38,061 nt of DNA, from the NCBI GenBank assembly GCA_947631565.1, contig CANRLV010000019.1, positions 1-38,061 on the forward strand, in the 5' to 3' direction. The notes beneath the pieces were generated by a model, which had not been told where the DNA came from, did no database searches, and saw nothing but the letters and a program-made list of their open reading frames with translations. Within the stretch, counting starts at the first letter, position 1, and each line of letters starts with the position of its first letter. The translations under genes were made by a program, and so were the position numbers. Positions 24,347-31,777 of the stretch are shown here, piece after piece. The stretch is from an uncultured Gemmiger sp. GTDB lineage: Bacteria > Bacillota > Clostridia > Oscillospirales > Ruminococcaceae.

Positions 24347-25761
24347 GCGACAGCGCTATTGCCCGCCGCGCCACCATGCGCCTGTCGTTTGATGGCGCGG
24401 ATATCACCAACGACATTGCACCCTACTTCTTGTCGGCCACCTATACCGACAACGAGGAAGACGCCAGCGACGACCTGCAGATCGTGTTACAGGACCGGGA
24501 TAAAATCTGGCTCTGCTCATGGCTTGAAAAGATGGTCAACGCTGTGCGGTACGAAGAATCCGAGGTAACAGTAAAGACCACGGAAGAGGTCTCGTCGGGC
24601 GGCGGCGGTAGTGGCGGCGGCGCCGGCGGCGGTTCTTTCAAGGTCGGCGACAAGGTGCAGTTCCTTGGCGGGCCACACTATGTTTCCAGTACCGCCAAAA
24701 CGCCGCCGAACTCTCCCGGCCCCGGGCCGGCAAAGCTGACCATCATCAAGAACGGCGCCCTGCACCCGTACCACGTCATTCACACAGACAGCACCACCCG
24801 CGTCTACGGCTGGGTCAACATGAACCAGATCGCGCCGCTCGGCGGCGGGGCCGGCGGCGGCAGCCAGACCGTGGAGGTGTACACCACCAAAAAGGTCTCT
24901 ACGTCGACCGGCCTGAAAATCCGGGCGACCATCGACGTCATGAACTGGAACAGCGATGGCGGCGACAGGTCCCTCGGCTGCGGGGAATTTGAGCTTGATT
25001 CCGTGAAGTGCAGCGGCACGCCGAACAGCGTCACGGTAAAGGCAACCTCGCTGCCGTTCACCAGCCGCATCCGGCAAACGAAACAGTCAAAAGCGTGGGA
25101 GGCCTACAACCTGTCCGGCATAGCCAAGGAAATGGCCGGCTTGAACGGGATGCGCTGCGACTACCTTGCCGGTGATGACCCCTACTACAGCCGCGTTGAG
25201 CAGTACCGCGCAAGCGATATCGACTTTCTCTCAAAGCTGTGCCACGATGCCGGCCTTTCCCTCAAAGCCACCGACAACACCATTGTCATCTTCGACCAGC
25301 GGGAATATGAGGCCGGATCTCCCGCCATCACCGTTACCAACGGCGATGGCAGCTATTTGAAGTACAGCCTTGATACCGGCCAGGCAGAGGTGCAGTATTC
25401 GTCATGCCGGGTGTCCTACAATGACCCGTCCAAGGGCTATATCGAGGGCACAGCCTATGTCGACGACTTCGACCCTGACGCATCGAAAACCAACCAGCAG
25501 TTGGAGATCTACGCCCGCGTCGGCAGCGTCGCCGAGGCCAAGGAGCTGGCCGCGAAGAATCTGCGCTTGCGGAACAAGTTTGAACGCAGCGTGTCCTTCA
25601 CCTTCCCGGGGAATCCCGCTCTTGTGGCCGGCGTCACCTTCAACGTGGCCGGCTGGGGCCTTTGGGATGGCCGGTACATCATCAAGCAGGCCAAGCACAC
25701 TGTTTCCGGCAGCGGCTACACGGTACAGGTAAAGGGCCGGAAAGTATTGGAGGGATACTGA
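24343..25761 (+). CDS. Baseplate hub protein, P2 gpD-like, with an inserted SH3-like domain
   Basis: This 472-residue protein resembles late control protein D: beta-rich N-terminus (RLSFDGADITNDIAPYFLS), then SLPFTSRIRQTKQSKAWEAY, DYLAGDDPYYSRVEQYRASD and DFLSKLCHDAGLSLK, with the closing VAGVTFNVAGWGLWDGRYII. It forms the trimeric hub above the spike. Residues 85-98 (GGGGSGGGAGGGS) and 167-174 (GGGAGGGS) are Gly/Ser linkers that flank a small domain (99-166, FKVGDKVQFLGG to YGWVNMNQIAPL) with the look of a bacterial SH3 domain. This is absent from the P2 protein and makes the hub longer than usual. Confidence 0.85.
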   Translation: MSDSAIARRATMRLSFDGADITNDIAPYFLSATYTDNEEDASDDLQIVLQDRDKIWLCSWLEKMVNAVRYEESEVTVKTTEEVSSGGGGSGGGAGGGSFKVGDKVQFLGGPHYVSSTAKTPPNSPGPGPAKLTIIKNGALHPYHVIHTDSTTRVYGWVNMNQIAPLGGGAGGGSQTVEVYTTKKVSTSTGLKIRATIDVMNWNSDGGDRSLGCGEFELDSVKCSGTPNSVTVKATSLPFTSRIRQTKQSKAWEAYNLSGIAKEMAGLNGMRCDYLAGDDPYYSRVEQYRASDIDFLSKLCHDAGLSLKATDNTIVIFDQREYEAGSPAITVTNGDGSYLKYSLDTGQAEVQYSSCRVSYNDPSKGYIEGTAYVDDFDPDASKTNQQLEIYARVGSVAEAKELAAKNLRLRNKFERSVSFTFPGNPALVAGVTFNVAGWGLWDGRYIIKQAKHTVSGSGYTVQVKGRKVLEGY

Positions 25762-26099
25762 TGGCAGAAATGAACGATATTGTCCGCGTCGGCACCGTGA
25801 CCGCCGTTGACGGCGGCAAGATGGCCGTGCGCGTCAAGTTCAAGGATGCTGGCATCACTTCCGGCTGGCTCCCGGTCTTGCAGCACATAGGCGGGCAGGT
25901 GGACGTCGAGGACGCCGGCGAACACAAGCACGAGGCGAAGGATTCGGTCGACGGTGACTGCACTGTCGAAAAGGACGGCGCGCACACCCATTCCGCGACG
26001 CTGACGTTCTGGCTGCCCAAGATCAACGATACCGTCATCACGCTTTATGTGCCTATGTTCAACGGCGACGGATTCGTCTTAGGAGGTCTGAAAGCATGA
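25761..26099 (+). CDS. Baseplate spike protein V-like with paired HxH motifs
   Basis: This 112-residue protein starts at ATG 25761, sharing one base with the previous stop. It holds an OB-fold-like N-terminus (NDIVRVGTVTAVDGGKMAVRV and SGWLPVLQ), as in gpV-type spikes. Residues 55-57 (HKH) and 75-77 (HTH) are two HxH motifs within EHKHEAKD and GAHTHSAT. HxH at the tip of phage spikes binds iron in the known P2 and phi92 examples. The protein is shorter than P2 gpV (about 211 residues). Confidence 0.75.
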   Translation: MAEMNDIVRVGTVTAVDGGKMAVRVKFKDAGITSGWLPVLQHIGGQVDVEDAGEHKHEAKDSVDGDCTVEKDGAHTHSATLTFWLPKINDTVITLYVPMFNGDGFVLGGLKA

Positions 26100-26491
26100 T
26101 TGTCGGATGCCTGGGCGATATTGTTTTCACGGTCTCGGATTCCGCGGTGAAGACGATCAGCAACTATTCCCGCAGCGGTTCCGCCCGGTTTGCAACGCAT
26201 GACCTTCACCTTGCAAAAAGCCTGCTGGAATTCACCGGCGCAGACCCCGAAGACCTTTCTTTCGATATCGAAATGTTGGCCTCGTTCGGCGTTGACCCTG
26301 ATACCGAGGTGGCCAAGATCGCAAGCTATACGGAAAGCGGCAGAACACTTCCTTTTGTGCTGGGCAATAAGACCATCGGCGCCTACCGCTGGGTCATCAC
26401 CAGTTTCAAGGAAAAGGGCAACCACCACGACGGCCAGGGCAATGTGATCGCCGCGACCGTGAGCATCAGCCTGAAAGAGTATGTAAAGTGA
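26096..26491 (+). CDS. Tail protein U-like (P2 gpU)
   Basis: This 131-residue protein begins with GDIVFTVSDSAVKTI and contains ATHDLHLAKSLLEFTGADPEDLSFDIEM and EVAKIASYTESGRTLPFVLG, the recognisable core of the gpU family. It ends in a beta strand typical of the group (VIAATVSISLKEYV). It takes part in tail completion. It overlaps the V-like gene by 4 bases. In P2 the gene lies next to D; here it lies one gene later. Confidence 0.85.
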   Translation: MIVGCLGDIVFTVSDSAVKTISNYSRSGSARFATHDLHLAKSLLEFTGADPEDLSFDIEMLASFGVDPDTEVAKIASYTESGRTLPFVLGNKTIGAYRWVITSFKEKGNHHDGQGNVIAATVSISLKEYVK

Positions 26492-26501
26492 GGTGCGAAC
26501 A

Positions 26502-26816
26502 ATGCCCCATCTTGTAGAAGCGGCGGATCTCACAAAGCTGCTGCTGGTCGATGACAGCAGCCGGGCATCGATTCTCCAAAACGTCGCCGTCATCCTGGGC
26601 AGCGTCAAAGGCACGATACCCCTCTACCGCGAGTTTGGCGTCAGCGCAGAGTACGTTGACAAGCCCATCCCCGTTGCCAGCGTGATGGTCATTTCCGCCG
26701 TGAAAGAGGCCATCGAGCAGTTTGAGCCGCGTGTCAAGGTCATAAGCGTCTCCTGCAGAAGCGACCCGGCCGAGCCGGGCCGTCTTATCCCGTCCGTGGA
26801 GGTGGATATCAGATGA
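26502..26816 (+). CDS. Baseplate wedge protein, gp25/gpW-like
   Basis: This 104-residue protein is of gp25-like (P2 gpW) type: a short helical start, LQNVAVILGSVKGTIPLYREFGV with the key Pro-Leu-x-Arg-x-Phe-Gly pattern, and SVMVISAVKEAIEQFEPRV. These proteins nucleate the sheath at the baseplate. ATG 26502 follows GTGAGG; GTG 26493 is an alternative. It overlaps the J-like gene (ATGA). Confidence 0.87.
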   Translation: MPHLVEAADLTKLLLVDDSSRASILQNVAVILGSVKGTIPLYREFGVSAEYVDKPIPVASVMVISAVKEAIEQFEPRVKVISVSCRSDPAEPGRLIPSVEVDIR

Positions 26817-27988
26817 GCAGAAACACAGAACACCAATTCATCAGCACCGATACTGAGGAAGTAAAGGCCACCGTCGTCGCGCTTTGGGAACGATTCGCAA
26901 ACACAAAACTCCATGCGGCAGACCCGATGATGCTGCTGTCGATGTGGGTCGCCGATCTGTTTGTGCGGGCGCGCGCCGACATCAACTTTACCGGCAATCA
27001 GAATTTGCCCTCTGCCGCCGACGGTGAGAACCTCGACGCCCTCGCCGATCTGTACTACCTTGTCGACCGGCCCGACGCCACCCCGGCCACCTGCACGGTG
27101 CGGTTCTACATCACCGAGGCACAGAGCACCCCGACGCTGGTTCCGGCCGGCACCCGCTGTACCGACCAGAACCAGACGCTGTACTGGGTGACAGAAGAGG
27201 ACGCCTACATCGAGGCCGGCAGCATGTATGTGGATCTCCCCGTCGAGTGCCAGACGGCTGGCGAGGTCGGCAACGGCTGGACCGCCGGCAGCATCAATAC
27301 CATTGTGGACGTCTACGACTACTACGACCGCTGCGAGAGCTTGACAGATAGCTCCAACGGCAGCGACCGTCTCACGGATGACGAATTCTATGAGGTGATG
27401 AGGGCCAGCCAGGACGCCTACTCCACGGCCGGCCCGCACGGCGCCTATGAGTATTTCGCCAAGATCGTATCGCCGGATATCGCCGACGTAGTTGCCAACA
27501 GTCCATCGCCTGGCATCGTCGCCATCCATGCGCTGATGAACGATGGCCAGCCGGCCGGTGAGGAAACCAAAAGGGCCATCTATGAGGTGTGCAGTGCCAT
27601 TGACCGTCGGCCGCTGACGGACTTCGTCAAGATGGCCGACCCCGAACAGGTGGACTGCGAGATCGAGTTTACCTACTGGCTGACCCGCGACGGGCTTATG
27701 TCTGCCAGCGACGTTGCCGACATGGTACAGGTTGCCGTCGATGAGTACATCCTTTGGCAGACCGGCAAGCTGGGCCGCGATATCAATCCGTCCTATCTGC
27801 ACAGCCTGCTGATGGGTACCGGGGCCAAGCGCATCGAGATCACCAAGCCGGTGTTTACGCACCTCGAGGACGGCCGGCCGGACTACAAAAACTGGCAGAA
27901 CCCGGACTATGCCGAGCGGACGCCCCAAGTCGCCAAGATCGACCGCGACAAGGTCGTGATTCACGCCGGGGGGTATGAGGATGAATAG
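26813..27988 (+). CDS. Baseplate protein J-like
   Basis: This 391-residue wedge protein resembles Mu gp47/P2 gpJ. Diagnostic parts are FTGNQNLPSAADGENLDALADLY, VPAGTRCTDQNQTLYWVTEED with PVECQTAGEVGNGWTAGSIN, and LTDDEFYEVMRASQDAYSTAGPHGAYEYFAK. It connects the hub to the outer baseplate and fibres. ATG 26813 overlaps the gp25-like stop and its end overlaps the I-like gene. Confidence 0.92.
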   Translation: MSRNTEHQFISTDTEEVKATVVALWERFANTKLHAADPMMLLSMWVADLFVRARADINFTGNQNLPSAADGENLDALADLYYLVDRPDATPATCTVRFYITEAQSTPTLVPAGTRCTDQNQTLYWVTEEDAYIEAGSMYVDLPVECQTAGEVGNGWTAGSINTIVDVYDYYDRCESLTDSSNGSDRLTDDEFYEVMRASQDAYSTAGPHGAYEYFAKIVSPDIADVVANSPSPGIVAIHALMNDGQPAGEETKRAIYEVCSAIDRRPLTDFVKMADPEQVDCEIEFTYWLTRDGLMSASDVADMVQVAVDEYILWQTGKLGRDINPSYLHSLLMGTGAKRIEITKPVFTHLEDGRPDYKNWQNPDYAERTPQVAKIDRDKVVIHAGGYEDE

Positions 27989-28991
27989 CCACGCCTACAC
28001 CGTAGAGAACATCATGAGCACATTCCCGGATGTGCTGCGGCATGACCCTCAAATGCTGGCCATGGGCAAGACCATCGCCACGCTCATGGTGCGGTACCGG
28101 GCCGATCTTGAATCGGCGCTGCACATTCTCACCAACATCGACAACCTGCCGGAAGATGTTCTCGACAGCCTTGCCTATGATTTCAAAGTCGACTGGTACA
28201 ACTACGATTATCCCGTGAACGTGAAGCGGGCGCTGCTGAAAACGTCGCCCTACGTTCACCGGCACCTTGGCACGAGGGCGGCGGTCGAGACGGCCGTCCA
28301 TGCACTGTACCCGGATTCCATTCTCGAAGAATGGTTTGAGTACGGCGCCGACCCGTACCACTTCCGCATCCTGGCAGACATAAACAGTCCGCAAGCGGCC
28401 GTCGACCACGGCGAGTTGCTCTGGGCCGTTTATTTCTACAAATCCCTGCGCTCCCGGCCGGACGGCGTCTTTTACAGGTCGCACGTCACTTTCTGCATCA
28501 GATGCACGGCGGGATGGACAGCTTACTCCGGGCGGCTGTGCGGCACCTACCCATACGCCGCGAAGTATGGCTTTATCAACCGCGAGGGCATCGAGATCGA
28601 GACCGCTGCGCATGGTGCCGGGTATACGTCGCCGCTGACTGATATGCTCGACGCCGGCACATATCCGGCGCCGGCCACCTACGGCGATATTTCCCATGAG
28701 GGAATCGGCGTCAAGGTCGATGCCCAGGGCGCAGGCTACGCAGCGCCTCGCACAGACACCCTGGACGCCGGTACGCATCCGGGCATATCGAGATATGGCG
28801 AGATCTCGGCAGCGGGCGTGGACGTCGCTGTGAGCGCTGAGGGCTATACCCACGGCTCAACACCGGCCGGGACCGTGCCCGGCATCGCAACAGAGGGCTC
28901 TATCGAGGCTGGCGGTTTTCATGCGACGGCTGACGGCTTCGGTTTTGGCTACAATGCGCCGCTGTGTGGCAGCACTCCGGGCAGCCTTTGA
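27975..28991 (+). CDS. Tail protein I-like with four C-terminal GTYP repeats
   Basis: This 338-residue protein has a P2 gpI-like domain (about 10-175): LPEDVLDSLAYDFKVDWYN, then LKTSPYVHRHLGTRAAVETAV and EEWFEYGADPYHFRI. P2 gpI is about 175 residues. Here the protein continues into four tandem repeats starting GTYP, GTYP, GTHP and GTVP at residues 190, 228, 266 and 299, each about 33-40 residues, with shared YGxI and EGI/AGV segments. The repeats could be a fibre attachment platform. ATG 27981 is an alternative start. Confidence 0.83.
   Translation: MRMNSHAYTVENIMSTFPDVLRHDPQMLAMGKTIATLMVRYRADLESALHILTNIDNLPEDVLDSLAYDFKVDWYNYDYPVNVKRALLKTSPYVHRHLGTRAAVETAVHALYPDSILEEWFEYGADPYHFRILADINSPQAAVDHGELLWAVYFYKSLRSRPDGVFYRSHVTFCIRCTAGWTAYSGRLCGTYPYAAKYGFINREGIEIETAAHGAGYTSPLTDMLDAGTYPAPATYGDISHEGIGVKVDAQGAGYAAPRTDTLDAGTHPGISRYGEISAAGVDVAVSAEGYTHGSTPAGTVPGIATEGSIEAGGFHATADGFGFGYNAPLCGSTPGSL
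28542..28988 (+). repeat. Tandem protein repeats in tail protein I
   Basis: Four repeats (residues 190-227, 228-265, 266-298, 299-338) share the frame GTxP, YGxI, a Gly-hydrophobic strand, then GAGY/GYT and LDA. The first two are 38 residues long with the closest match (GTYP to LDA). DNA identity is low, so the duplication is old or diverged. Confidence 0.7.
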
Positions 28992-29007
28992 GAAAGGAGG
29001 ACTTTGG

Positions 29008-29322
29008 ATGATAGACAATGTTGGCTTTCAGGATATGCGGAACTACGTCAAGAGACGTATCTCTTACGGGCGGTACCGCGTTGGCAGCACCTTCTACGAT
29101 GTGCCGCTGTCTAAGATCGAACTGCTCCCCAGTGGCGTCGTCCGTGCGCAGCTGTCGATTCCGGCGTCGGGCAACGTCGTCGTGAACCGCGTCGAGCTGC
29201 TCAACGGCGACCGCCAACTGTGGGCCCACCAGGACTGCAATATCGCATTGCAGACCGGCCAGACCGGTATTCTGTACTGGTTTGACTTCAACATCCACGA
29301 ATGCGAATGTGAGGAGGATTAA
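29008..29322 (+). CDS. Hypothetical tail or fibre-associated protein
   Basis: This 104-residue protein starts at ATG 29008, 7 bases after AAAGGAGG. It is beta-rich (YGRYRVGSTFYDVPLSKIELL, GVVRAQLSIPASGNVVVNRVELL, GILYWFDFNIHECECEED) and ends in an acidic Cys-containing tail. It lies between the I-like gene and the fibre-type proteins, as small adaptor proteins do. I do not recognise a family. Confidence 0.65.
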   Translation: MIDNVGFQDMRNYVKRRISYGRYRVGSTFYDVPLSKIELLPSGVVRAQLSIPASGNVVVNRVELLNGDRQLWAHQDCNIALQTGQTGILYWFDFNIHECECEED

Positions 29323-29325
29323 AGC

Positions 29326-29802
29326 ATGTACATTCCGACGTTCTGGCTCGACCATGTTATCACCCCGCCGAATCACTACACCATCACCGACAACCACGAC
29401 GGCACCTATACCATTCTCCCGTCCGGTGAGGTGATGCAGCAGGGCACCCCGCAAGACCAGGCGCACTTCAACAACATGGAGAACGGCATCCTGGATGCCA
29501 GTCTCGCCGTTGGCCTTTTGGCAAACGCTGTGCGGCAGAACCTTTGGGTCATCCAGCGCGGCACGGTGGAACTGACGAACACGCTGCAGTTCCCGTTCAA
29601 CAACAGCGCCAAAACCGTGGCGCTCACGTCCGGCGTTGAGAGCCCGGCCTACGTCGTGGTGGTCGACGTCGTAAAATCCACCGGCAACGTCGGCGAGGTC
29701 GAGGTCACGAACCAGCTTGCCAACGGTTTCAAGATCGGGTTTACGGGCAGCGCACCGCGCGCGACCGTCAGCTACACTGTGATTGGAGGTTATCTGAAAT
29801 GA
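29326..29802 (+). CDS. Short tail fibre-type protein
   Basis: This 158-residue protein has HYTITDNHDGTYTILPSGEV and GTPQDQAHFNNMENGILDA, a segment I know from the N-terminal attachment parts of tail fibres in Firmicutes phages. A beta-rich C-terminus follows (VGEVEVTNQLANGFKIGFTG to SYTVIGGYLK). GAGGAGG precedes ATG 29326. It overlaps the next gene by 4 bases. It probably builds the stalk or collar for the DGR-varied tip protein two genes on, which is inference. Confidence 0.7.
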   Translation: MYIPTFWLDHVITPPNHYTITDNHDGTYTILPSGEVMQQGTPQDQAHFNNMENGILDASLAVGLLANAVRQNLWVIQRGTVELTNTLQFPFNNSAKTVALTSGVESPAYVVVVDVVKSTGNVGEVEVTNQLANGFKIGFTGSAPRATVSYTVIGGYLK

Positions 29803-30131
29803 TCGTCATTGACAAGAATCCCGGCACCAAGGTCGATTACACCGTCGAGGGCACGCATATCACCTTCGGCGACGATCTCGGTCTCAACCTCGCCGTCCGT
29901 GAACAGGACTGGCCCGTACACATCGATATCTGCCGCGACGCCAACAACGAGCTGGTCATCGGTACCGCCCAGGGCCGCGCCTATGTTGCGGAGATCGACA
30001 TCCCGGCCCGGAAGTACAAAGAGGTCCCCGTCGAGCCCGCGCCCGCGGAGGGTGAGCCGACCGGCCCCAACCTCGTGCCCGTTCCCCTGAACATGGACGA
30101 CGTCACCCTGACCCTCTGGGCCATCGAGTAA
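29799..30131 (+). CDS. Hypothetical tail-tip accessory protein
   Basis: This 110-residue protein starts in the previous stop (ATGA). It is beta-rich (VDYTVEGTHITFGDDLGLNLAV, WPVHIDICRDANNELVIGTA, YVAEIDIPARKYKEVPVE) with a Pro-rich stretch at residues 70-90. It is followed 12 bases later by the DGR target gene with its own AAGGAGG. The close position suggests it helps attach or fold the target protein. No family recognised. Confidence 0.6.
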   Translation: MIVIDKNPGTKVDYTVEGTHITFGDDLGLNLAVREQDWPVHIDICRDANNELVIGTAQGRAYVAEIDIPARKYKEVPVEPAPAEGEPTGPNLVPVPLNMDDVTLTLWAIE

Positions 30132-30143
30132 GGAGGATATACC

Positions 30144-31247
30144 ATGCCTAATTTTGACCTTTCCGCGCTGGCCCTTGCCAGCGTCTGCCCCGGCAACGAG
30201 ATTCTCTATGACGACCGCGGCCTGCCGAGCGTCATGGTGAAGATCCCGAAGATGACCCATGCCCAGTTGGGCATGGGCGCATCCGAAGCGACGCACCCGG
30301 CTTTCATCATCAACGGCCAGGAGGTCGATGCGATCTATATCTCCAAATTCCAGAACGTCGTCCAGGACGGCCGCGCCTACTCGCTGCCCGGCGTTGACCC
30401 CCGCGTCAACGTCAACTTCGACCAGGCGGTGCAGTATTGCCAGGCCAAGGGCGAAGGCTGGCACCTCATGACCCGCATGGAGTGGGGCGCAATCGTCCGC
30501 TGGTGCCAGAAGAATGGCGTCATGCCGAAGGGGAACAACAACTACGGCAAGCACAACACCGAGACCGTGTACAAGGCCATCCCGACGTGCAAGGTGCTGG
30601 ATACCTGGAATGACCCGAGCCATGTCGGGCAGACCGCCCGCATCGCCACCGGCACCGGCCCGCTCACCTGGAGCCACGACGGCACCCCGTCCGGCATCTT
30701 CGACCTGTGCGGCAACGTCTGGGAATGGACCGGTGGCATTCGCATGGTTCATGGCGAGCTCCAGATGCTGGCCAACAACAACGCCGCCGACAGCGCCCAT
30801 TCGCAGGGTGCGTCCAGCGTCGACTGGAAAGCGATCAGGGGCTCCGATGGTGAGCTCGTCACGCCGGACGGCTCTGGCACCACGTCCGGCACGGTCAAGC
30901 TGTACTGGCAGTCCAGCGCCATCCATGTCGGCCTCACCGTGCCCGAGCAGGACACCTACCACAACTGCGCCATCAAGAACATCGTTGTGGATTCCGGCGT
31001 CGAAGACAAGGCCAAGGCCATCCTGCAGAACCTCGGCATGATTCAGTACGGCGAAGGGCCCGAACTCTTTGCCGATCATCACGGCTGGATTAACGCTGCC
31101 GAGGCCGAGCGGCTGTTCTCCTCGGGTTGCCTCTGGAGCCATTCCGCGACGGGCGGCGTCGCGTCGTTCGACGGCCACGGCCGCGGCCACTCGCTCGTCT
31201 ACTTGGGCTTCCGCTCCGCTTTTGTGAAACTGCCCGCTGAAAGCTGA
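30144..31247 (+). CDS. DGR target protein, C-type-lectin/FGE-like fold (receptor-binding tip)
   Basis: This 367-residue protein has the formylglycine-generating-enzyme-like lectin fold found in many DGR targets: AIYISKFQNVV (64-74), WHLMTRMEWGAIVRW (106-120), FDLCGNVWEW (186-195) and the closing LGFRSAF (354-360). The catalytic activity of FGE is not expected; the fold serves as a binding scaffold. Residues 323-360 are encoded by the variable repeat. Ten positions vary from the template: 326, 330, 332, 333, 335, 343, 345, 349, 351, 353. AAGGAGG precedes ATG 30144. It is probably the adhesin that picks the host receptor. Confidence 0.92.
   Translation: MPNFDLSALALASVCPGNEILYDDRGLPSVMVKIPKMTHAQLGMGASEATHPAFIINGQEVDAIYISKFQNVVQDGRAYSLPGVDPRVNVNFDQAVQYCQAKGEGWHLMTRMEWGAIVRWCQKNGVMPKGNNNYGKHNTETVYKAIPTCKVLDTWNDPSHVGQTARIATGTGPLTWSHDGTPSGIFDLCGNVWEWTGGIRMVHGELQMLANNNAADSAHSQGASSVDWKAIRGSDGELVTPDGSGTTSGTVKLYWQSSAIHVGLTVPEQDTYHNCAIKNIVVDSGVEDKAKAILQNLGMIQYGEGPELFADHHGWINAAEAERLFSSGCLWSHSATGGVASFDGHGRGHSLVYLGFRSAFVKLPAES
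31108..31222 (+). repeat. Variable repeat (VR) of the DGR
   Basis: These 115 bases align to the template repeat at 31777-31894. There are 13 substitutions and every one is at an adenine of the template. Non-adenine bases are unchanged. VR lacks one AAC codon relative to the template (a 3-base gap at about 31176-31178). The last 20 bases (TTGGGCTTCCGCTCCGCTTT) are identical in both copies and are where the initiation-of-mutagenic-homing site would be. Confidence 0.97.
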
Positions 31248-31256
31248 GGACTGTAT

Positions 31257-31276
31257 GACCCCGCGAAAGCGGGGTC
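31257..31276 (+). promoter_or_regulatory. DGR target-site hairpin/cruciform
   Basis: GACCCCGC (31257-31264), loop GAAA, GCGGGGTC (31269-31276): a perfect 8-bp stem with a GRNA-type tetraloop, 9 bases after the stop codon and 34 bases after VR. In Bordetella phage BPP-1 a hairpin of the same stem length and loop type downstream of VR marks the retrohoming target. Confidence 0.85.
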
Positions 31277-31284
31277 CGTTCTCT

Positions 31285-31320
31285 CGGCTCCGCGCTTGCG
31301 CGGAGCCGTAAAATTTTTTT
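31285..31320 (+). terminator. Intrinsic terminator after the DGR target gene
   Basis: CGGCTCCGCG (31285-31294) pairs perfectly with CGCGGAGCCG (31299-31308), a 10-bp stem with loop CTTG, then TAAAATTTTTTT. It ends the tail transcript and separates it from avd and the reverse transcriptase. Confidence 0.8.
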
Positions 31321-31322
31321 GC

Positions 31323-31345
31323 AAAATAACGAATTTCGTTATTTT
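31323..31345 (+). promoter_or_regulatory. AT-rich palindrome upstream of avd
   Basis: AAAATAACGAA (31323-31333) and TTCGTTATTTT (31335-31345) form an 11-bp perfect inverted repeat around a single T. It sits in a sharply AT-rich island (31310-31395) in a GC-rich genome, before a TATAAT at 31380-31385. It could be an operator, a bidirectional terminator arm or a recombination site. No -35 at good spacing is visible. Confidence 0.5.
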
Positions 31346-31411
31346 AGAACAAAAACGGGTAGGTTCGACAAAAGCAGACTATAATTCTTCAAAGGGAAGG
31401 GGGCGCCCGCC

Positions 31412-31777
31412 ATGGCTGAAGAACTGAAAATCATCCAAAAGCTGGATGAAATGATGGACTACGCCGACGCGGCTTTAGACCAATTCCCCAGGACGAAAAA
31501 GGTCAGCCTCGGCGCGAAGATGCAAGACCAGATGGACATAATGCTCACGTCCTGCATCCGCGCCCGGAAGGGCTATAACACACTGGCTGCCTTGAAAGAC
31601 TTCGACGTCGCCATCATGGTGCTGCAGATTTATATCCGGCAAGCGTTCAGGCGCGGGTATCTGTCGCCCAAGAAGTACGAGGTCTGGTCCTCAAAGGTGG
31701 TCGAGATCGGCAAGATGTTAGGCGGCTGGATGAAGTCCGTCAAGCCCAGCCGGCCCGGCATGGGGAGTAGGCCGTAA
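31412..31777 (+). CDS. avd: DGR accessory variability determinant (Avd)
   Basis: This 121-residue protein forms the four-helix bundle known for Avd: EELKIIQKLDEMMDYADAAL, FPRTKKVSLGAKMQDQMDIM, AALKDFDVAIMVLQIYIRQA and the conserved YEVWSSKVVEIGKMLGGWMK near the C-terminus. Avd is a pentameric basic protein that binds the reverse transcriptase and the template RNA and is needed for cDNA synthesis. GGGAAGGGGG precedes ATG 31412. The stop TAA ends at 31777, the first base of the template repeat match. Confidence 0.92.
   Translation: MAEELKIIQKLDEMMDYADAALDQFPRTKKVSLGAKMQDQMDIMLTSCIRARKGYNTLAALKDFDVAIMVLQIYIRQAFRRGYLSPKKYEVWSSKVVEIGKMLGGWMKSVKPSRPGMGSRP

Noticed and set aside
30144-31247. Sulfatase-modifying (formylglycine-generating) enzyme activity for the DGR target
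   Set aside because: The fold is shared but the C-terminal part is the hypervariable lectin-type site; DGR targets of this fold serve in binding, and no sulfatase is near.
31364-31385. TTCGAC and TATAAT as a promoter pair before avd
   Set aside because: Only 10 bases separate them, too short for a standard sigma-70-type promoter; only the TATAAT is kept as a hint.
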